Below the pieces are notes generated by a model, which was given only the letters and a program-made list of their open reading frames with translations, was not told the origin of the DNA and ran no database searches. A DNA stretch of 64,000 nt from Chryseobacterium luteum. Its GTDB lineage: Bacteria; Bacteroidota; Bacteroidia; Flavobacteriales; Weeksellaceae. Within the stretch, counting starts at the first letter, position 1. The number at the start of each line of letters is the position of its first letter. This document shows positions 16,818 to 26,514 of the stretch, one piece after another. Position numbers and translations under genes: made by a program. Location: NCBI RefSeq assembly GCF_000737785.1, contig NZ_JPRO01000007.1, positions 248,001-312,000 of the forward strand. Reading direction: 5' to 3'.

Positions 16818-17879
16818 TTATCCTTCGTAAAAATAGGTTGTAAGGTAATGCAGCTCCGGTTTTCCGGCGGCTTTGGATTCAGCCTGTGCCTGCTCCAGAG
16901 GGTATTGCGAGGTCAGTTCTTTTCTTTGGAAAACGAATGAATTATTAGCATTTTTATCCACCACATCACTGAAGATGTGCTCAATTTCAGAATTGGCAAG
17001 CGATGCAAAGCTGATATCCTCAAATCCGTACATCAGTCTCAAATCATCAAATTGTCCGAAGTTTTCATCTACAAATCCCTGCAGCTGTGCTTTTGAATCA
17101 AAATTACCTGCCCAGATATTGTAAATGTATTTTTTCTTTTTCGGTTTGTCTAAAATACTCTGATATACAAAGTTTTCTCCAAGATAGGCCTCTCTTACCT
17201 GCGGATCATTGGCAAGATCTTCAGGAAGTCCTTCTTTCAGTATTTTTCCTTCAAACATGATGTATGTTTTGTTGGTAATGGCTAAGGTCTGCTGTACATT
17301 GTGGTCCGTGATCAGGATTCCGATATTTTTATCCACCAGGCTTCTTACAATTTTCTGGATATCTTCTACCGCAATCGGGTCTACTCCGGCAAAAGGCTCA
17401 TCGAGAAGAATAAAGTTCGGGCTTGTGGCCAGACAGCGCGCAATTTCCGTTCTACGTCTTTCCCCTCCCGAAAGAAGGTCTCCTCTGTTTTTACGCACAT
17501 GCTGTAATGAAAATTCTTCTATCAGCTCATCACATTTAATCTGCTGTTCACGTCTTGAAAGCTTTGTAAGCTGTAAAACACCCATAATATTTTCTTCTAC
17601 AGACAGCTTTCTGAAAACTGAAGCTTCCTGTGCCAGATAACCGATTCCTTTTTGGGCACGGCGATACATTGCATCGGTGGTGATCTCCTGCTTATCCAGG
17701 AAGATCTTCCCTGAAGTAGGCTTAACCAGTCCTACGATCATGTAAAACGAAGTGGTCTTTCCTGCTCCGTTAGGACCAAGCAAACCAACAATTTCTCCCT
17801 GTTGAACCTGTACAGAAACGCCTTTTACTACTTTTTTAGGACCGTATTCTTTGATTAAGTTTTCTCCTCGTAAAATCAT
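16818..17879 (-). CDS. lptB: LptB, LPS-export ABC ATPase, with ~107-residue C-terminal extension
   Basis: Residues 1-238 are a complete LptB. Walker A is GPNGAGKTT (Lys41), the Q-loop is LAQEASVF, the signature is LSGGE (136-140), Walker B is ILLDEP (157-162) and the switch is DHN. LptB powers LptFG and the transport of LPS to the outer membrane. Usual family length is about 240 residues. This protein runs to 353 through a Lys-rich linker (KPKKKK, 245-250) and an extra globular domain starting YNIWAGNFDS. That domain loosely resembles the Imm22/DUF4284 fold (W-x-G-x-F-x-S near its start). The assignment of the core is secure; the extension is unexplained. Confidence 0.9.
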   Translation of the reverse strand: MILRGENLIKEYGPKKVVKGVSVQVQQGEIVGLLGPNGAGKTTSFYMIVGLVKPTSGKIFLDKQEITTDAMYRRAQKGIGYLAQEASVFRKLSVEENIMGVLQLTKLSRREQQIKCDELIEEFSLQHVRKNRGDLLSGGERRRTEIARCLATSPNFILLDEPFAGVDPIAVEDIQKIVRSLVDKNIGILITDHNVQQTLAITNKTYIMFEGKILKEGLPEDLANDPQVREAYLGENFVYQSILDKPKKKKYIYNIWAGNFDSKAQLQGFVDENFGQFDDLRLMYGFEDISFASLANSEIEHIFSDVVDKNANNSFVFQRKELTSQYPLEQAQAESKAAGKPELHYLTTYFYEG

Positions 17880-18115
17880 AGGAGCAAAGATAAAGTTTTT
17901 TTGAATTCAATTTTTAGATTATAAATTGTATCCGTTGTTTTTTGAGTGAAAGGCTTTATTTTCCTGTTCTACTCATTAAGTAAACTTTCAAATACTCAGG
18001 TTCAATCAACATCTGTTCAACGAAAAAACAAAATATTTAAACGGGTATTTTGTAACTCCTGAGAATTTCACTCGACCTATCAGAAAATCATTTTACTCAT
18101 CACAAAGAAATAACA

Positions 18116-18415
18116 ATGGAAAATTACGGTTATACAAAAACAGAAGGTACCCAGAATCAAAATCAGCAGAATAATGCTCCTTACCGTTCGGAAAAGAAAA
18201 TTCCGGCAGCTATATTAGGAATTCTTGTAGGCTGGCTGGCTCTGAATAAATTTTATCTTGGCTATACGAAAGAAGGTGTGATCCAGCTTATTCTTAATAT
18301 TGTCACTTTTGGTGCCGCTTCTATTATTCCTTTTATTGAAGGGATTTTGTATCTGTTCATGAGCGATAAGCAGTTTGATGAAACGTATGTTTACGGGAGA
18401 AAGGGCTGGTTATAG
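18116..18415 (+). CDS. TM2 domain-containing membrane protein
   Basis: The 99-residue protein has a polar Gln/Asn-rich N-terminus (~1-30). It is followed by two transmembrane helices joined by a short loop: AAILGILVGWLALNKFYLGY (31-53 region) and the following hydrophobic segment through FIEGILYLF. The KFYLGYxxxG motif is the hallmark of TM2 domains. The role of bacterial TM2 proteins is not settled. It is in the same direction as the next gene with a 115-bp gap. Confidence 0.88.
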   Translation: MENYGYTKTEGTQNQNQQNNAPYRSEKKIPAAILGILVGWLALNKFYLGYTKEGVIQLILNIVTFGAASIIPFIEGILYLFMSDKQFDETYVYGRKGWL

Positions 18416-18530
18416 AAAGTATATTATTTAAATTACAGCTTAAATATTTTAAAGACTTAATGATCTCGCCCCATCCATTTATTATTTTATTTCCATAATT
18501 TTATACCACCAAATCAAGAATTAAAATAAT

Positions 18531-19259
18531 ATGGAAAATAATCAGGAACTGACAGATCTTCTTGCCCTGGATCTGGGTATTAACCTTGTTGACAGAAGGC
18601 CCTATGCCAAGGAAGTTTTCAAATGGCAGGATATGGATTTGCTGCCACACTCCTCCACAGACACTTTACTGTGCGAAATCTTTGAATGGAACGGAAGAAA
18701 TTGGAGAACAACTGAAAATAATCTGATCGGCTTTTTATTTTCGGGAGACGAATTGAACACGATTAAAACCCAATTAATGAACGTTCAAAAATATCCAGCT
18801 TTAATTCCTGATTTTGAATTTAATAAAGACAGTATGATCGAATTTGGACTTTCATTACCTTCTTTATTCAACATCGGAATTAATGGAGACATTAAAAATG
18901 CTAAAGATTTTTCTGTCAAAGTAAACGGCGTGACAAAATCACGAATCACAAACATAGATTCTCCCGGAATTGAAATTTTAAGGAGCTATTCTGAATTTAC
19001 TCAGGACCAATCCAGGACGTATCGAAAAAACATTAAGTTTAATTATTTGAGCACTTCTCTTTTCTTTGCCGAAAGTGTGGAAATTAATCTTGAAAAAGAT
19101 GCGGGAGTGAATTTAGATGTAACTTTTCATACACAGGATGTTGAAGTTCAAGCTAAAGTTGACACCGACACAAAGAAAAATTTTGTTTTAAAATATACAG
19201 GAAACCAGGCTCCTTTTGCAGCAAAATTTACCAAAGGAAAGGATTTTGATATTTCTTAA
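18531..19259 (+). CDS. Uncharacterised 242-residue protein
   Basis: I do not recognise the family. There is no signal peptide and no transmembrane helix. The second half (~90-235) appears rich in beta strands, with alternating hydrophobic stretches (SLFFAESVEINLEK, VNLDVTFHTQDVEVQAKV) and a final YTGNQAPFAAKF. The overall layout is loosely like bacterial gasdermins, but the N-terminal Cys and an adjacent protease gene expected of that system are not seen. It is followed by a palindromic repeat and convergent hemB. Confidence 0.7.
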   Translation: MENNQELTDLLALDLGINLVDRRPYAKEVFKWQDMDLLPHSSTDTLLCEIFEWNGRNWRTTENNLIGFLFSGDELNTIKTQLMNVQKYPALIPDFEFNKDSMIEFGLSLPSLFNIGINGDIKNAKDFSVKVNGVTKSRITNIDSPGIEILRSYSEFTQDQSRTYRKNIKFNYLSTSLFFAESVEINLEKDAGVNLDVTFHTQDVEVQAKVDTDTKKNFVLKYTGNQAPFAAKFTKGKDFDIS

Positions 19260-19282
19260 AAAATTCTTACAAAATCATATCA

Positions 19283-19312
19283 AATAGGAACGGGCTAAAG
19301 CCCATTCCTATT
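19283..19312. repeat. Perfect hairpin repeat of the GGGCTAAAGCCC family
   Basis: AATAGGAA and TTCCTATT flank CGGGCTAAAGCCCA, giving a 30-bp near-perfect inverted repeat. Its core matches those near 10875 and 10918. It sits between two convergent genes and could act as an end signal, though no T-run follows it. Confidence 0.65.
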
Positions 19313-19325
19313 GATGAAAAATTTT

Positions 19326-20348
<1,023 letters not shown>

Positions 20349-20373
20349 TTACTACAACTTATATAAAAAACTA

Positions 20374-20404
20374 TTGTACAGGATTGTAGAATTGTTTACT
20401 TTTG
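20374..20404 (+). promoter_or_regulatory. Bacteroidota-type promoter of the small T9SS-CTD gene
   Basis: TTG (20374-20376), 20 bases, then TACTTTTG (20397-20404), matching TTG-N17-23-TAnnTTTG. The ATG at 20434 lies 29 bases downstream. Confidence 0.6.
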
Positions 20405-20433
20405 TTTTAATACATTCGAGAAATTATAATTTG

Positions 20434-20784
20434 ATGAGAAAACTTTTACTTTTATTTATATTTTCAGGCGCTTTCTTTGGATTATCCAATAATATGCAGG
20501 CACAGCTGAGAGAGCCGGGTTCTATCACACAGAAATCTGATGACGGTGTATTGGTAGCTTACCCGAATCCCGCAAAGGAATTTCTTGTGATTAAAGCAAA
20601 AGATTCTGCTTTAAAGATCAAAAGTGTAACCTTTTACTCGATTTTAGGAACACAGGTAGCTAATTATTCGGTCAACATGAATTCCGGAGAAATCAATATT
20701 GAAAAGCTGAAACCCGGAAAATATCTGATCCGCTATATTTTAAGCGATAATACCCAAAAGGTGACTCAAATCGTAAAACAATAA
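20434..20784 (+). CDS. Small secreted protein consisting almost only of a T9SS type A sorting domain
   Basis: The start is the ATG at 20434 rather than an earlier in-frame codon, because it begins a clear signal peptide (MRKLLLLFIFSGAFFG, cleavage after QAQ at about residue 24) and follows a good promoter. The 116-residue product then has about 15 polar residues. A Por-secretion C-terminal domain (YPNPAKEFLVIK ... LKPGKYLIRYILSD ... KVTQIVKQ) takes up the rest. This domain normally directs a large passenger across the outer membrane by the type IX system; here there is no passenger. A terminator follows directly. Confidence 0.85.
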   Translation: MRKLLLLFIFSGAFFGLSNNMQAQLREPGSITQKSDDGVLVAYPNPAKEFLVIKAKDSALKIKSVTFYSILGTQVANYSVNMNSGEINIEKLKPGKYLIRYILSDNTQKVTQIVKQ

Positions 20785-20789
20785 AATTA

Positions 20790-20818
20790 AATCCTGATAA
20801 TCATCAGGATTTTTTATT
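20790..20818 (+). terminator. Terminator after the small T9SS-CTD gene
   Basis: AATCCTGAT and ATCAGGATT form a 9-bp stem over a 4-base loop, followed by TTTTTATTTT. Confidence 0.85.
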
Positions 20819-20888
20819 TTGCCTCTGTTCTGCCTTAATATTTATGTAACTTTAAGGACTTTTTTATACTCATTGTAAAAACAATTTA

Positions 20889-21800
20889 ATGCTTAAAGCT
20901 GAACATATCAGAAAGACCTACAGCGCCGGAAAGAAAGTAGCATTGGATGATTTCAGCATCCATGTACCACAAGGCAGTATTTATGGTCTTCTAGGCCCGA
21001 ACGGAGCGGGAAAAACTTCATTTATCCGTATCATCAACCAGATTACCCAGGCAGATTCCGGAGATGTATTCATCAATGGAAACAAGCTTAATCCCAGTCA
21101 CATCCGGGACATCGGCTACATGCCGGAAGAAAGGGGCCTGTATAAAAACATGAGCGTGGGCGACCAGATCCTTTATTTCGGGGAGCTGAAAGGAATGAGC
21201 AAAAATGATGCTCTGAATGAAGCCAAGAAATGGTTTGAAAAACTGAACATCGACCAGTGGTGGAAAAAGAAGCTTTCTGAACTTTCGAAAGGGATGGCAC
21301 AGAAGATCCAGTTTGTAGTAACTGTACTTCACCGCCCCCATCTTCTGATCCTTGATGAACCTTTTTCAGGTTTTGACCCTGTGAATGCCAACTTAATTAA
21401 AGACCAGATCATTGATCTCAAAAATAACGGAACGACGATCATCCTTTCTACCCACAGGATGGAAAGTGTGGAGGAAATGTGTGATTATGTGGCACTGATC
21501 AATAATTCCAAGAAAATTATCGACGGAAGGGTTTTTGACGTAAGGGAAAAATTTAAAAAGAATATTTTCGGAGTTACTCTTTCCGAGGTGGATGAAACCA
21601 AGTTTGAAAATTTCAAAAGCAGCTATGATATTTTTAATTTCTCGAATGAAAACAATCTGGTTTCTTTTGACCTTAAAAATGAAAGCGGGCAGAATGACAT
21701 TCTTCTGGATCTTGTCAATGTAGGAAAAGTAAGATCGTTCGACGAGAGAATTCCGAGTATGAATGAAGTGTTTATTAATGCTGTAAGTAATCATCCTTAA
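20889..21800 (+). CDS. ABC transporter ATP-binding protein (NatA-like)
   Basis: The 303-residue ATPase has Walker A GPNGAGKTS (Lys42), a short signature region LSKGMAQK, Walker B LLILDEPFSGFDP and switch histidine in STHRM. A DUF4162-like C-terminal region covers residues ~215-300. It is the cytoplasmic ATPase of an ABC-2 exporter, and its permease begins 4 nt after its stop. The pair resembles the NatAB Na+ exporter group and GldA/GldFG-like exporters; the substrate is not evident. Confidence 0.9.
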   Translation: MLKAEHIRKTYSAGKKVALDDFSIHVPQGSIYGLLGPNGAGKTSFIRIINQITQADSGDVFINGNKLNPSHIRDIGYMPEERGLYKNMSVGDQILYFGELKGMSKNDALNEAKKWFEKLNIDQWWKKKLSELSKGMAQKIQFVVTVLHRPHLLILDEPFSGFDPVNANLIKDQIIDLKNNGTTIILSTHRMESVEEMCDYVALINNSKKIIDGRVFDVREKFKKNIFGVTLSEVDETKFENFKSSYDIFNFSNENNLVSFDLKNESGQNDILLDLVNVGKVRSFDERIPSMNEVFINAVSNHP

Positions 21801-21804
21801 TTTT

Positions 21805-23115
21805 ATGAACAATATTTTTTTAATTACAAAAAGGGAATTTCTTACACAGGTTAAGAAAAAGTCCTTCATTATATTAACGCTTCTGGCTCCTGTTTTACTG
21901 ATCGGCTTCGGGGCTGTGATCGGATTAATGTTTAAAGCCAACGAATCTCACAGTATTATTGAGGTTGTGGATAAAAGCGGATTATTTAAAAACCAGCTGA
22001 AATCCAATGACAAGCTGAATTATATATTTGTTTCTGCAGCAGACGAAAAAGCGAAAATCAATAACCTGAAAGACAATGAATATCTGGACGGCATCCTGAT
22101 TCTCCCGGAGCTTAAAAATCAGGATTATAATACACTGGAAAACAGCACAAGGCTGATTGTGAATACTAAAATGGGCTTTGATACGAAACAGAAGATCGTT
22201 TCGGATATTACGGATGTGATCAAAAAGGAAAAGATCAAACAGCTCGGTATTGAAGAAACCCAGCTGAACAGTCTTGATAAAGGCTTTACTTTAAAGACCA
22301 TTAATGTTTCGGATAATAATAAGGAAGATTCTGATCTTGCTTTCGGTGTAAAAAGCGGCCTAAGTATTCTTTTGATGTATGTAACCTTCATGTTCATCAT
22401 CATTTACGGAGTAAGGGTGATGAGAAGTGTTCTTGAAGAAAAAAATAACCGTGTGGTAGAAATCATTATTTCATCTGTCAAGCCTTTTGAGCTGATGATG
22501 GGTAAAATATTAGGGGTAACGCTGGTTGCCCTGACCCAGTTTCTGATCTGGATCTCGATGTCTGTTATAGGAGCATTGGTTTTGAATACCGGGTTTTCCC
22601 CTTTCCAGAAAAACATTCCGGGAGGCAATGAAGAACTGACCAGCAAGCTGGATGTAGCTAAGATTGCAACACAGGTTTCGCACAGTTTGCTGGAACTGAA
22701 TTTTCCGCTGATCATTTTTGTATTCATCGTGTTTTTCCTTTTGGGATATATTTTCTACAGTTCAATCTATGCAGCCATTGGTTCTGCAGTAGATAATGAA
22801 ACGGAAACGCAGCAGTTCACTTTATTTGCTATTTTACCGCTTACTTTAGGGATGTACGGAAGTTTTTCATTAATGAACAATCCAGACGGTCCGCTGGGCT
22901 TCTGGCTGTCTATTATTCCGTTTACTTCTCCGGTGGCGATGATCGCAAGAATACCTTTTGGTGTTCCTGCATGGCAGATTGCCCTGTCTATCACATTATT
23001 ACTGGGAACCACTATTCTTATGATATTCCTGGCCGGAAAGATCTACCGTGTAGGGATTTTAATGTATGGGAATAAGGCGACTTTAAAGGAGATCTGGAAG
23101 TGGATCAGAGGATAA
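21805..23115 (+). CDS. ABC-2 family transporter permease (NatB-like)
   Basis: The 436-residue membrane protein has one N-terminal helix (~20-43), a large extracytoplasmic domain (~45-175), then about five helices clustered at ~180-425. This is the standard ABC-2 permease layout of the NatB/YhaP type. The fourth-from-last segment LTLGMYGSFSL and the preceding ETETQQFT loop are typical. It lies 4 nt from the ATPase gene. Co-translation and a joint export role are inferred. Confidence 0.88.
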   Translation: MNNIFLITKREFLTQVKKKSFIILTLLAPVLLIGFGAVIGLMFKANESHSIIEVVDKSGLFKNQLKSNDKLNYIFVSAADEKAKINNLKDNEYLDGILILPELKNQDYNTLENSTRLIVNTKMGFDTKQKIVSDITDVIKKEKIKQLGIEETQLNSLDKGFTLKTINVSDNNKEDSDLAFGVKSGLSILLMYVTFMFIIIYGVRVMRSVLEEKNNRVVEIIISSVKPFELMMGKILGVTLVALTQFLIWISMSVIGALVLNTGFSPFQKNIPGGNEELTSKLDVAKIATQVSHSLLELNFPLIIFVFIVFFLLGYIFYSSIYAAIGSAVDNETETQQFTLFAILPLTLGMYGSFSLMNNPDGPLGFWLSIIPFTSPVAMIARIPFGVPAWQIALSITLLLGTTILMIFLAGKIYRVGILMYGNKATLKEIWKWIRG

Positions 23116-23210
23116 TAAATTAACAGATGGATACCTGAAGAAGAGAATGGACGTTTACTTTGTCTCCTCAATAACTTCTCTCTTCCAGCTTCATAATATT
23201 ATAAAACAAA

Positions 23211-23240
23211 AAATCCCGGAAATTAAAATTTCCGGGATTT
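23211..23240. terminator. Bidirectional terminator between ABC-2 permease and OMP genes
   Basis: A 14-bp perfect stem, AAATCCCGGAAATT with its complement, closes over two bases. T-rich ends on either side suit both convergent genes. Confidence 0.85.
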
Positions 23241-23264
23241 TTATATATCTGAATAACGAATATT

Positions 23265-23933
23265 CTAGTTGAATATATAGCTTAAGCTAAGACTGATTAC
23301 CTGCTCAGACTTTTTCTTATTGGTACCTCCTTTTTCTTTTGCAAGATCAGGATAAGTATCCGAAAGACCAAGATCATATTTAAGAGCCAGTTCCAGCTGT
23401 CGCTTATAGCTGTAGCCTACTCCCAACCCTAAAGCAAGGTTAAAGCTTGATGCTTTTCCGCTTACCGAAGGATACAAAGGATCGGTAACATCCGGATCAT
23501 AATAGGGTCTGCTTACCGGAGCATTTTTAATATTCTGATTCAACAGGAAGTTAAATCTCGGTCCTATCATTCCAAAGAATTCTGATTCAGCTTCAGAAAA
23601 ATATCCTTTAAAATAAACAGGTACACTCAGGTAGTTGTTACCGTATACTGCATCATAACCATCTCTTCCTTTTGAGTCCTTATCTTTTCCGGTTTCTCCT
23701 GCACCGTAATACACGACTTCAGGCTGTAAAAAGAACTGGTTGGCCTTCCCGATAGGGATAAGAGCCAAAGCTCCACCCTGAAACGTGAACCTTGGACCAG
23801 AAGGGTTATGGGCATTTCTTACTCTGGAATAGTTACCTCCTGCCGTGATACCAAATCTTGTGTTTGCAAAGTCGATCTGGGCGAAAGACAGAGTTGAAAG
23901 GGCCAATGCTGAGGTTAATAAAAGTTTTTTCAT
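23265..23933 (-). CDS. Outer-membrane beta-barrel protein (PorT/OmpX-like)
   Basis: The 222-residue protein has a signal peptide (~1-18, ending LSFA). Alternating-residue beta strands follow (ARFGITAGGNYSRV, FFLQPEVVYYG, LALGLGVGYSYKRQLELALKYDLGLS), and the terminal aromatic is Phe221 in SLSYIFN, as in small eight-stranded porins. It starts 16 nt after sucD and may be read from the same transcript. It probably resides in the outer membrane; the exact role (adhesion, porin or stress) is not evident. Confidence 0.82.
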   Translation of the reverse strand: MKKLLLTSALALSTLSFAQIDFANTRFGITAGGNYSRVRNAHNPSGPRFTFQGGALALIPIGKANQFFLQPEVVYYGAGETGKDKDSKGRDGYDAVYGNNYLSVPVYFKGYFSEAESEFFGMIGPRFNFLLNQNIKNAPVSRPYYDPDVTDPLYPSVSGKASSFNLALGLGVGYSYKRQLELALKYDLGLSDTYPDLAKEKGGTNKKKSEQVISLSLSYIFN

Positions 23934-23949
23934 ATGTTTTGTTTTTGTA

Positions 23950-24822
23950 TTATCCTAGAACTTTTGCAACGGTAACACCGATATCTGCAGGAGAGTCCAC
24001 AACGTTGATTCCGTTTTCTCTCATGATCTGCATTTTTGCCTGAGCCGTGTCTTCATCACCACCTACGATAGCACCTGCGTGTCCCATTGTTCTTCCTTTA
24101 GGAGCAGTCTGTCCTGCAATAAACCCTACAACCGGCTTAGTAGATCCGCTGGCCTTATACCATCTTGCCGCTTCAGCTTCTAATCCACCACCGATCTCAC
24201 CGATCATTACTACAGCTTCAGTTTCAGGGTCGTTGATGAATAATTCCAGAGCTTCTCTGGTAGTCGTTCCGATGATTGGGTCACCACCGATACCGATTGC
24301 TGTAGAAACACCGTAACCAGCTTTCACAACCTGGTCAGCAGCTTCGTAAGTAAGCGTACCTGATTTTGAAACGATCCCTACTTTACCTTTTTTGAAAACG
24401 AATCCTGGCATGATACCAATTTTAGCTTCTTCAGAAGTAATGATTCCCGGACAGTTCGGACCGATTAATCTGCAGTCTCTGTCAGCGATGTAAGATTTTA
24501 CTTTCACCATATCCGCTACAGGAATACCTTCAGTAATACATACGATAACTTTGATACCTGCCTCGGCAGCTTCCATGATCGCATCAGCAGCGAATGCAGG
24601 GGGTACGAAAATGATACTTACGTTGGCTCCTGCTTTTTCAACAGCATCAGCTACTGTATTGAATACAGGCTTCCCTAAGTGCTCAGATCCTCCTTTTCCC
24701 GGAGTAACCCCTCCTACTACGTTGGTTCCGTATTCAATCATCTGGCCCGCGTGGAAAGTACCTTCGTTCCCTGTAAATCCTTGTACAATTACTTTAGAAT
24801 CTTTGTTTACTAAAATCGACAT
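23950..24822 (-). CDS. sucD: Succinyl-CoA ligase (ADP/GDP-forming) subunit alpha
   Basis: The 290-residue protein has the CoA-binding Rossmann start [11 protein letters not shown], the CITEGIP segment, the GPNCPGI signature and the phosphorylated histidine His248 in RTMGHAGAI. With SucC it couples succinyl-CoA cleavage to nucleotide triphosphate synthesis in the TCA cycle. The beta-subunit gene is not in the window, so the two subunits are split. It has its own promoter at 24866-24899. Confidence 0.97.
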   Translation of the reverse strand: MSILVNKDSKVIVQGFTGNEGTFHAGQMIEYGTNVVGGVTPGKGGSEHLGKPVFNTVADAVEKAGANVSIIFVPPAFAADAIMEAAEAGIKVIVCITEGIPVADMVKVKSYIADRDCRLIGPNCPGIITSEEAKIGIMPGFVFKKGKVGIVSKSGTLTYEAADQVVKAGYGVSTAIGIGGDPIIGTTTREALELFINDPETEAVVMIGEIGGGLEAEAARWYKASGSTKPVVGFIAGQTAPKGRTMGHAGAIVGGDEDTAQAKMQIMRENGINVVDSPADIGVTVAKVLG

Positions 24823-24865
24823 TTTATTGATGTTTTAATTTATTTAAATATTTTATTAATGCTCA

Positions 24866-24899
24866 CAAATTTACTTATTTTTCTTTGATTTCGGACAAA
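24866..24899 (-). promoter_or_regulatory. Promoter of sucD
   Basis: On the minus strand TTTG (24899-24896), 22 bases, then TAAATTTG (24873-24866), matching TTTG-N17-23-TAnnTTTG. The sucD ATG (24822) lies 43 bases further. Confidence 0.55.
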
Positions 24900-24913
24900 A
24901 CCAAGTGAATAGT

Positions 24914-25816
24914 TTATTTGAGATTTCTCAGCTTTACTTCTTTTTTCAAATAGCTTTTGAAATCCTCTGCAAACATTCCGATATAGGTTCCTTTTTTAAG
25001 ATCCCTGTTGACTCCTGTTTTACCAAGAAGAACAGATCCGCCTTCAATCTTATTACCGGAAGCCACGCCTACCTGCCCCCAAAGGGTCACTTCATCTCCT
25101 ATGACGCAGCATCCTGCAATGCCCACCTGTGATGCTATCAGGCATTTTTTTCCAATAACAGTGTCATGGCCTATCTGAATCTGGTTATCCAAAACCGATC
25201 CTTCTCCGATTACGGTAGAATCTGTAACGCCTCTGTCGATCGTACAGTTATTGCCAATTTCCACATTGTTTTCAATAACGACATTTCCTACGGAGATCAG
25301 GCGGTCAAAATTCCCGTTCAGTTTTCTGTAATAGAAGGCATCCCCCCCCAATACAGTGCCGGACTGGATGATCACGTTATCACCGATTTCGGTTCTGTCT
25401 CCGATCACAACATTGGGAAAGATAAGGCTGTTCTTGCCGATCTTCACATTGTTTCCAATGACTGCTGAAGAGTGAATCCTTGTTCCTTCTCCTATTTCGG
25501 CATCGTGAAGTTCTTCAGTGAAATTATATATTCTCGTAAAGTGAGTATTGATCTTATTAAAGTCCCCGAAAGGGTCATCGGAAACCAAAAGAGCCTTTCC
25601 TTCCGGGCATTCTACCTTTTTGTCGATGAGAATGATCGTGGCTGCAGAATTCAGCGCTTTATCGTAATATTTCGGATGGTTGACAAAAACGATGTCACCA
25701 GGTTTAACCCTATGAATCTCATTGGTTCCCAATACTTCAAAGTCTTCGGGACCAACAAATTCTGAGCCTATTAAACCGGCAATAGTTTTGAGCTTTTGTG
25801 GAGAGTGGAATCTCAT
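24914..25816 (-). CDS. Second LpxD-like UDP-3-O-acylglucosamine N-acyltransferase paralogue
   Basis: The 300-residue protein has an LpxD-type N-terminal domain (~1-100). Left-handed beta-helix hexapeptide repeats follow ([20 protein letters not shown] and later), and the conserved histidine of LpxD is present in IQIGHD. It is shorter than the canonical lpxD product at 28700 (about 344 residues). It lies just after efp within the lipid A block. It may acylate a modified glucosamine or be a structural relative; the true lpxD is present elsewhere, so this is probably not the essential enzyme. Confidence 0.8.
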   Translation of the reverse strand: MRFHSPQKLKTIAGLIGSEFVGPEDFEVLGTNEIHRVKPGDIVFVNHPKYYDKALNSAATIILIDKKVECPEGKALLVSDDPFGDFNKINTHFTRIYNFTEELHDAEIGEGTRIHSSAVIGNNVKIGKNSLIFPNVVIGDRTEIGDNVIIQSGTVLGGDAFYYRKLNGNFDRLISVGNVVIENNVEIGNNCTIDRGVTDSTVIGEGSVLDNQIQIGHDTVIGKKCLIASQVGIAGCCVIGDEVTLWGQVGVASGNKIEGGSVLLGKTGVNRDLKKGTYIGMFAEDFKSYLKKEVKLRNLK

Positions 25817-25890
25817 AACAATTGATTTTCTTTATAAAAAAACAAAATTCGGACTGCTGGTGCAAACCGAATTTATGTAAATTTTAATTA

Positions 25891-26454
25891 TTATTTTACT
25901 CTTTCTAAGTAGCTGCCGTCTTCTGTACTTACTTTAATCTTGTCTCCCGGCTCGATGAATAGAGGAACCATTACTCTGGCTCCTGTTTCAACAATTGCAT
26001 TTTTAAGAGCATTGGTTGCTGTATTTCCTTTTACTCCCGGATCAGCTTCAACTATTTCCAGATACACAGACTGAGGAAGTTCAGCAGAAAGCGGAGTTTC
26101 GTCAGCTTCTTTCAAAATAATAGTTACTTCTTCTCCTGCTTTCATGAATTGTGAGTTCTCAATCATTTCTTTATTTAAATACAGCTGAGAGAAATCATCA
26201 TTATTCATGAAGTGGAACCCGTTCTCATCATCATAAAGATACTGGAACTTTCTTGTGATTACTTTTACTTCATCAATTTTATGTCCTGCGGAGAATGTAT
26301 TATCAATTACTTTCCCGTTCGTTACCGACTTTAATTTTGTTCTTACGAAAGCCGGTCCTTTCCCAGGTTTTACGTGAAGAAACTCTATTACTTTAAAAAT
26401 ATCGTTACTGTACTCAATGCAAAGTCCCTTTCTGATATCGTTGCTTGTTGCCAT
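25891..26454 (-). CDS. efp: Elongation factor P
   Basis: The 187-residue protein has the KOW-like N-domain, two OB domains and the EF-P signature toward its end (PGVKGNTATNALKNAIVETGARVMVP-type, here cut short to NTATNALKNA). EF-P relieves ribosome stalling at polyproline. The tip loop reads KPGKG with Lys32 at the position that is beta-lysylated in E. coli; an Arg for rhamnosylation is absent. It sits between lpxA and the second lpxD-like gene, an arrangement common in Bacteroidota. Confidence 0.96.
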   Translation of the reverse strand: MATSNDIRKGLCIEYSNDIFKVIEFLHVKPGKGPAFVRTKLKSVTNGKVIDNTFSAGHKIDEVKVITRKFQYLYDDENGFHFMNNDDFSQLYLNKEMIENSQFMKAGEEVTIILKEADETPLSAELPQSVYLEIVEADPGVKGNTATNALKNAIVETGARVMVPLFIEPGDKIKVSTEDGSYLERVK

Positions 26455-26514
26455 TAATTTATGTTATCTTTTTATTTTTAATTTTTTGACTCAGGTAAAG
26501 CTGCTGTTCGGCTG

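Noticed and set aside
21393..21941. A 182-codon minus-strand frame.
   Set aside because: It is a shadow of the NatA-like ATPase and its permease.
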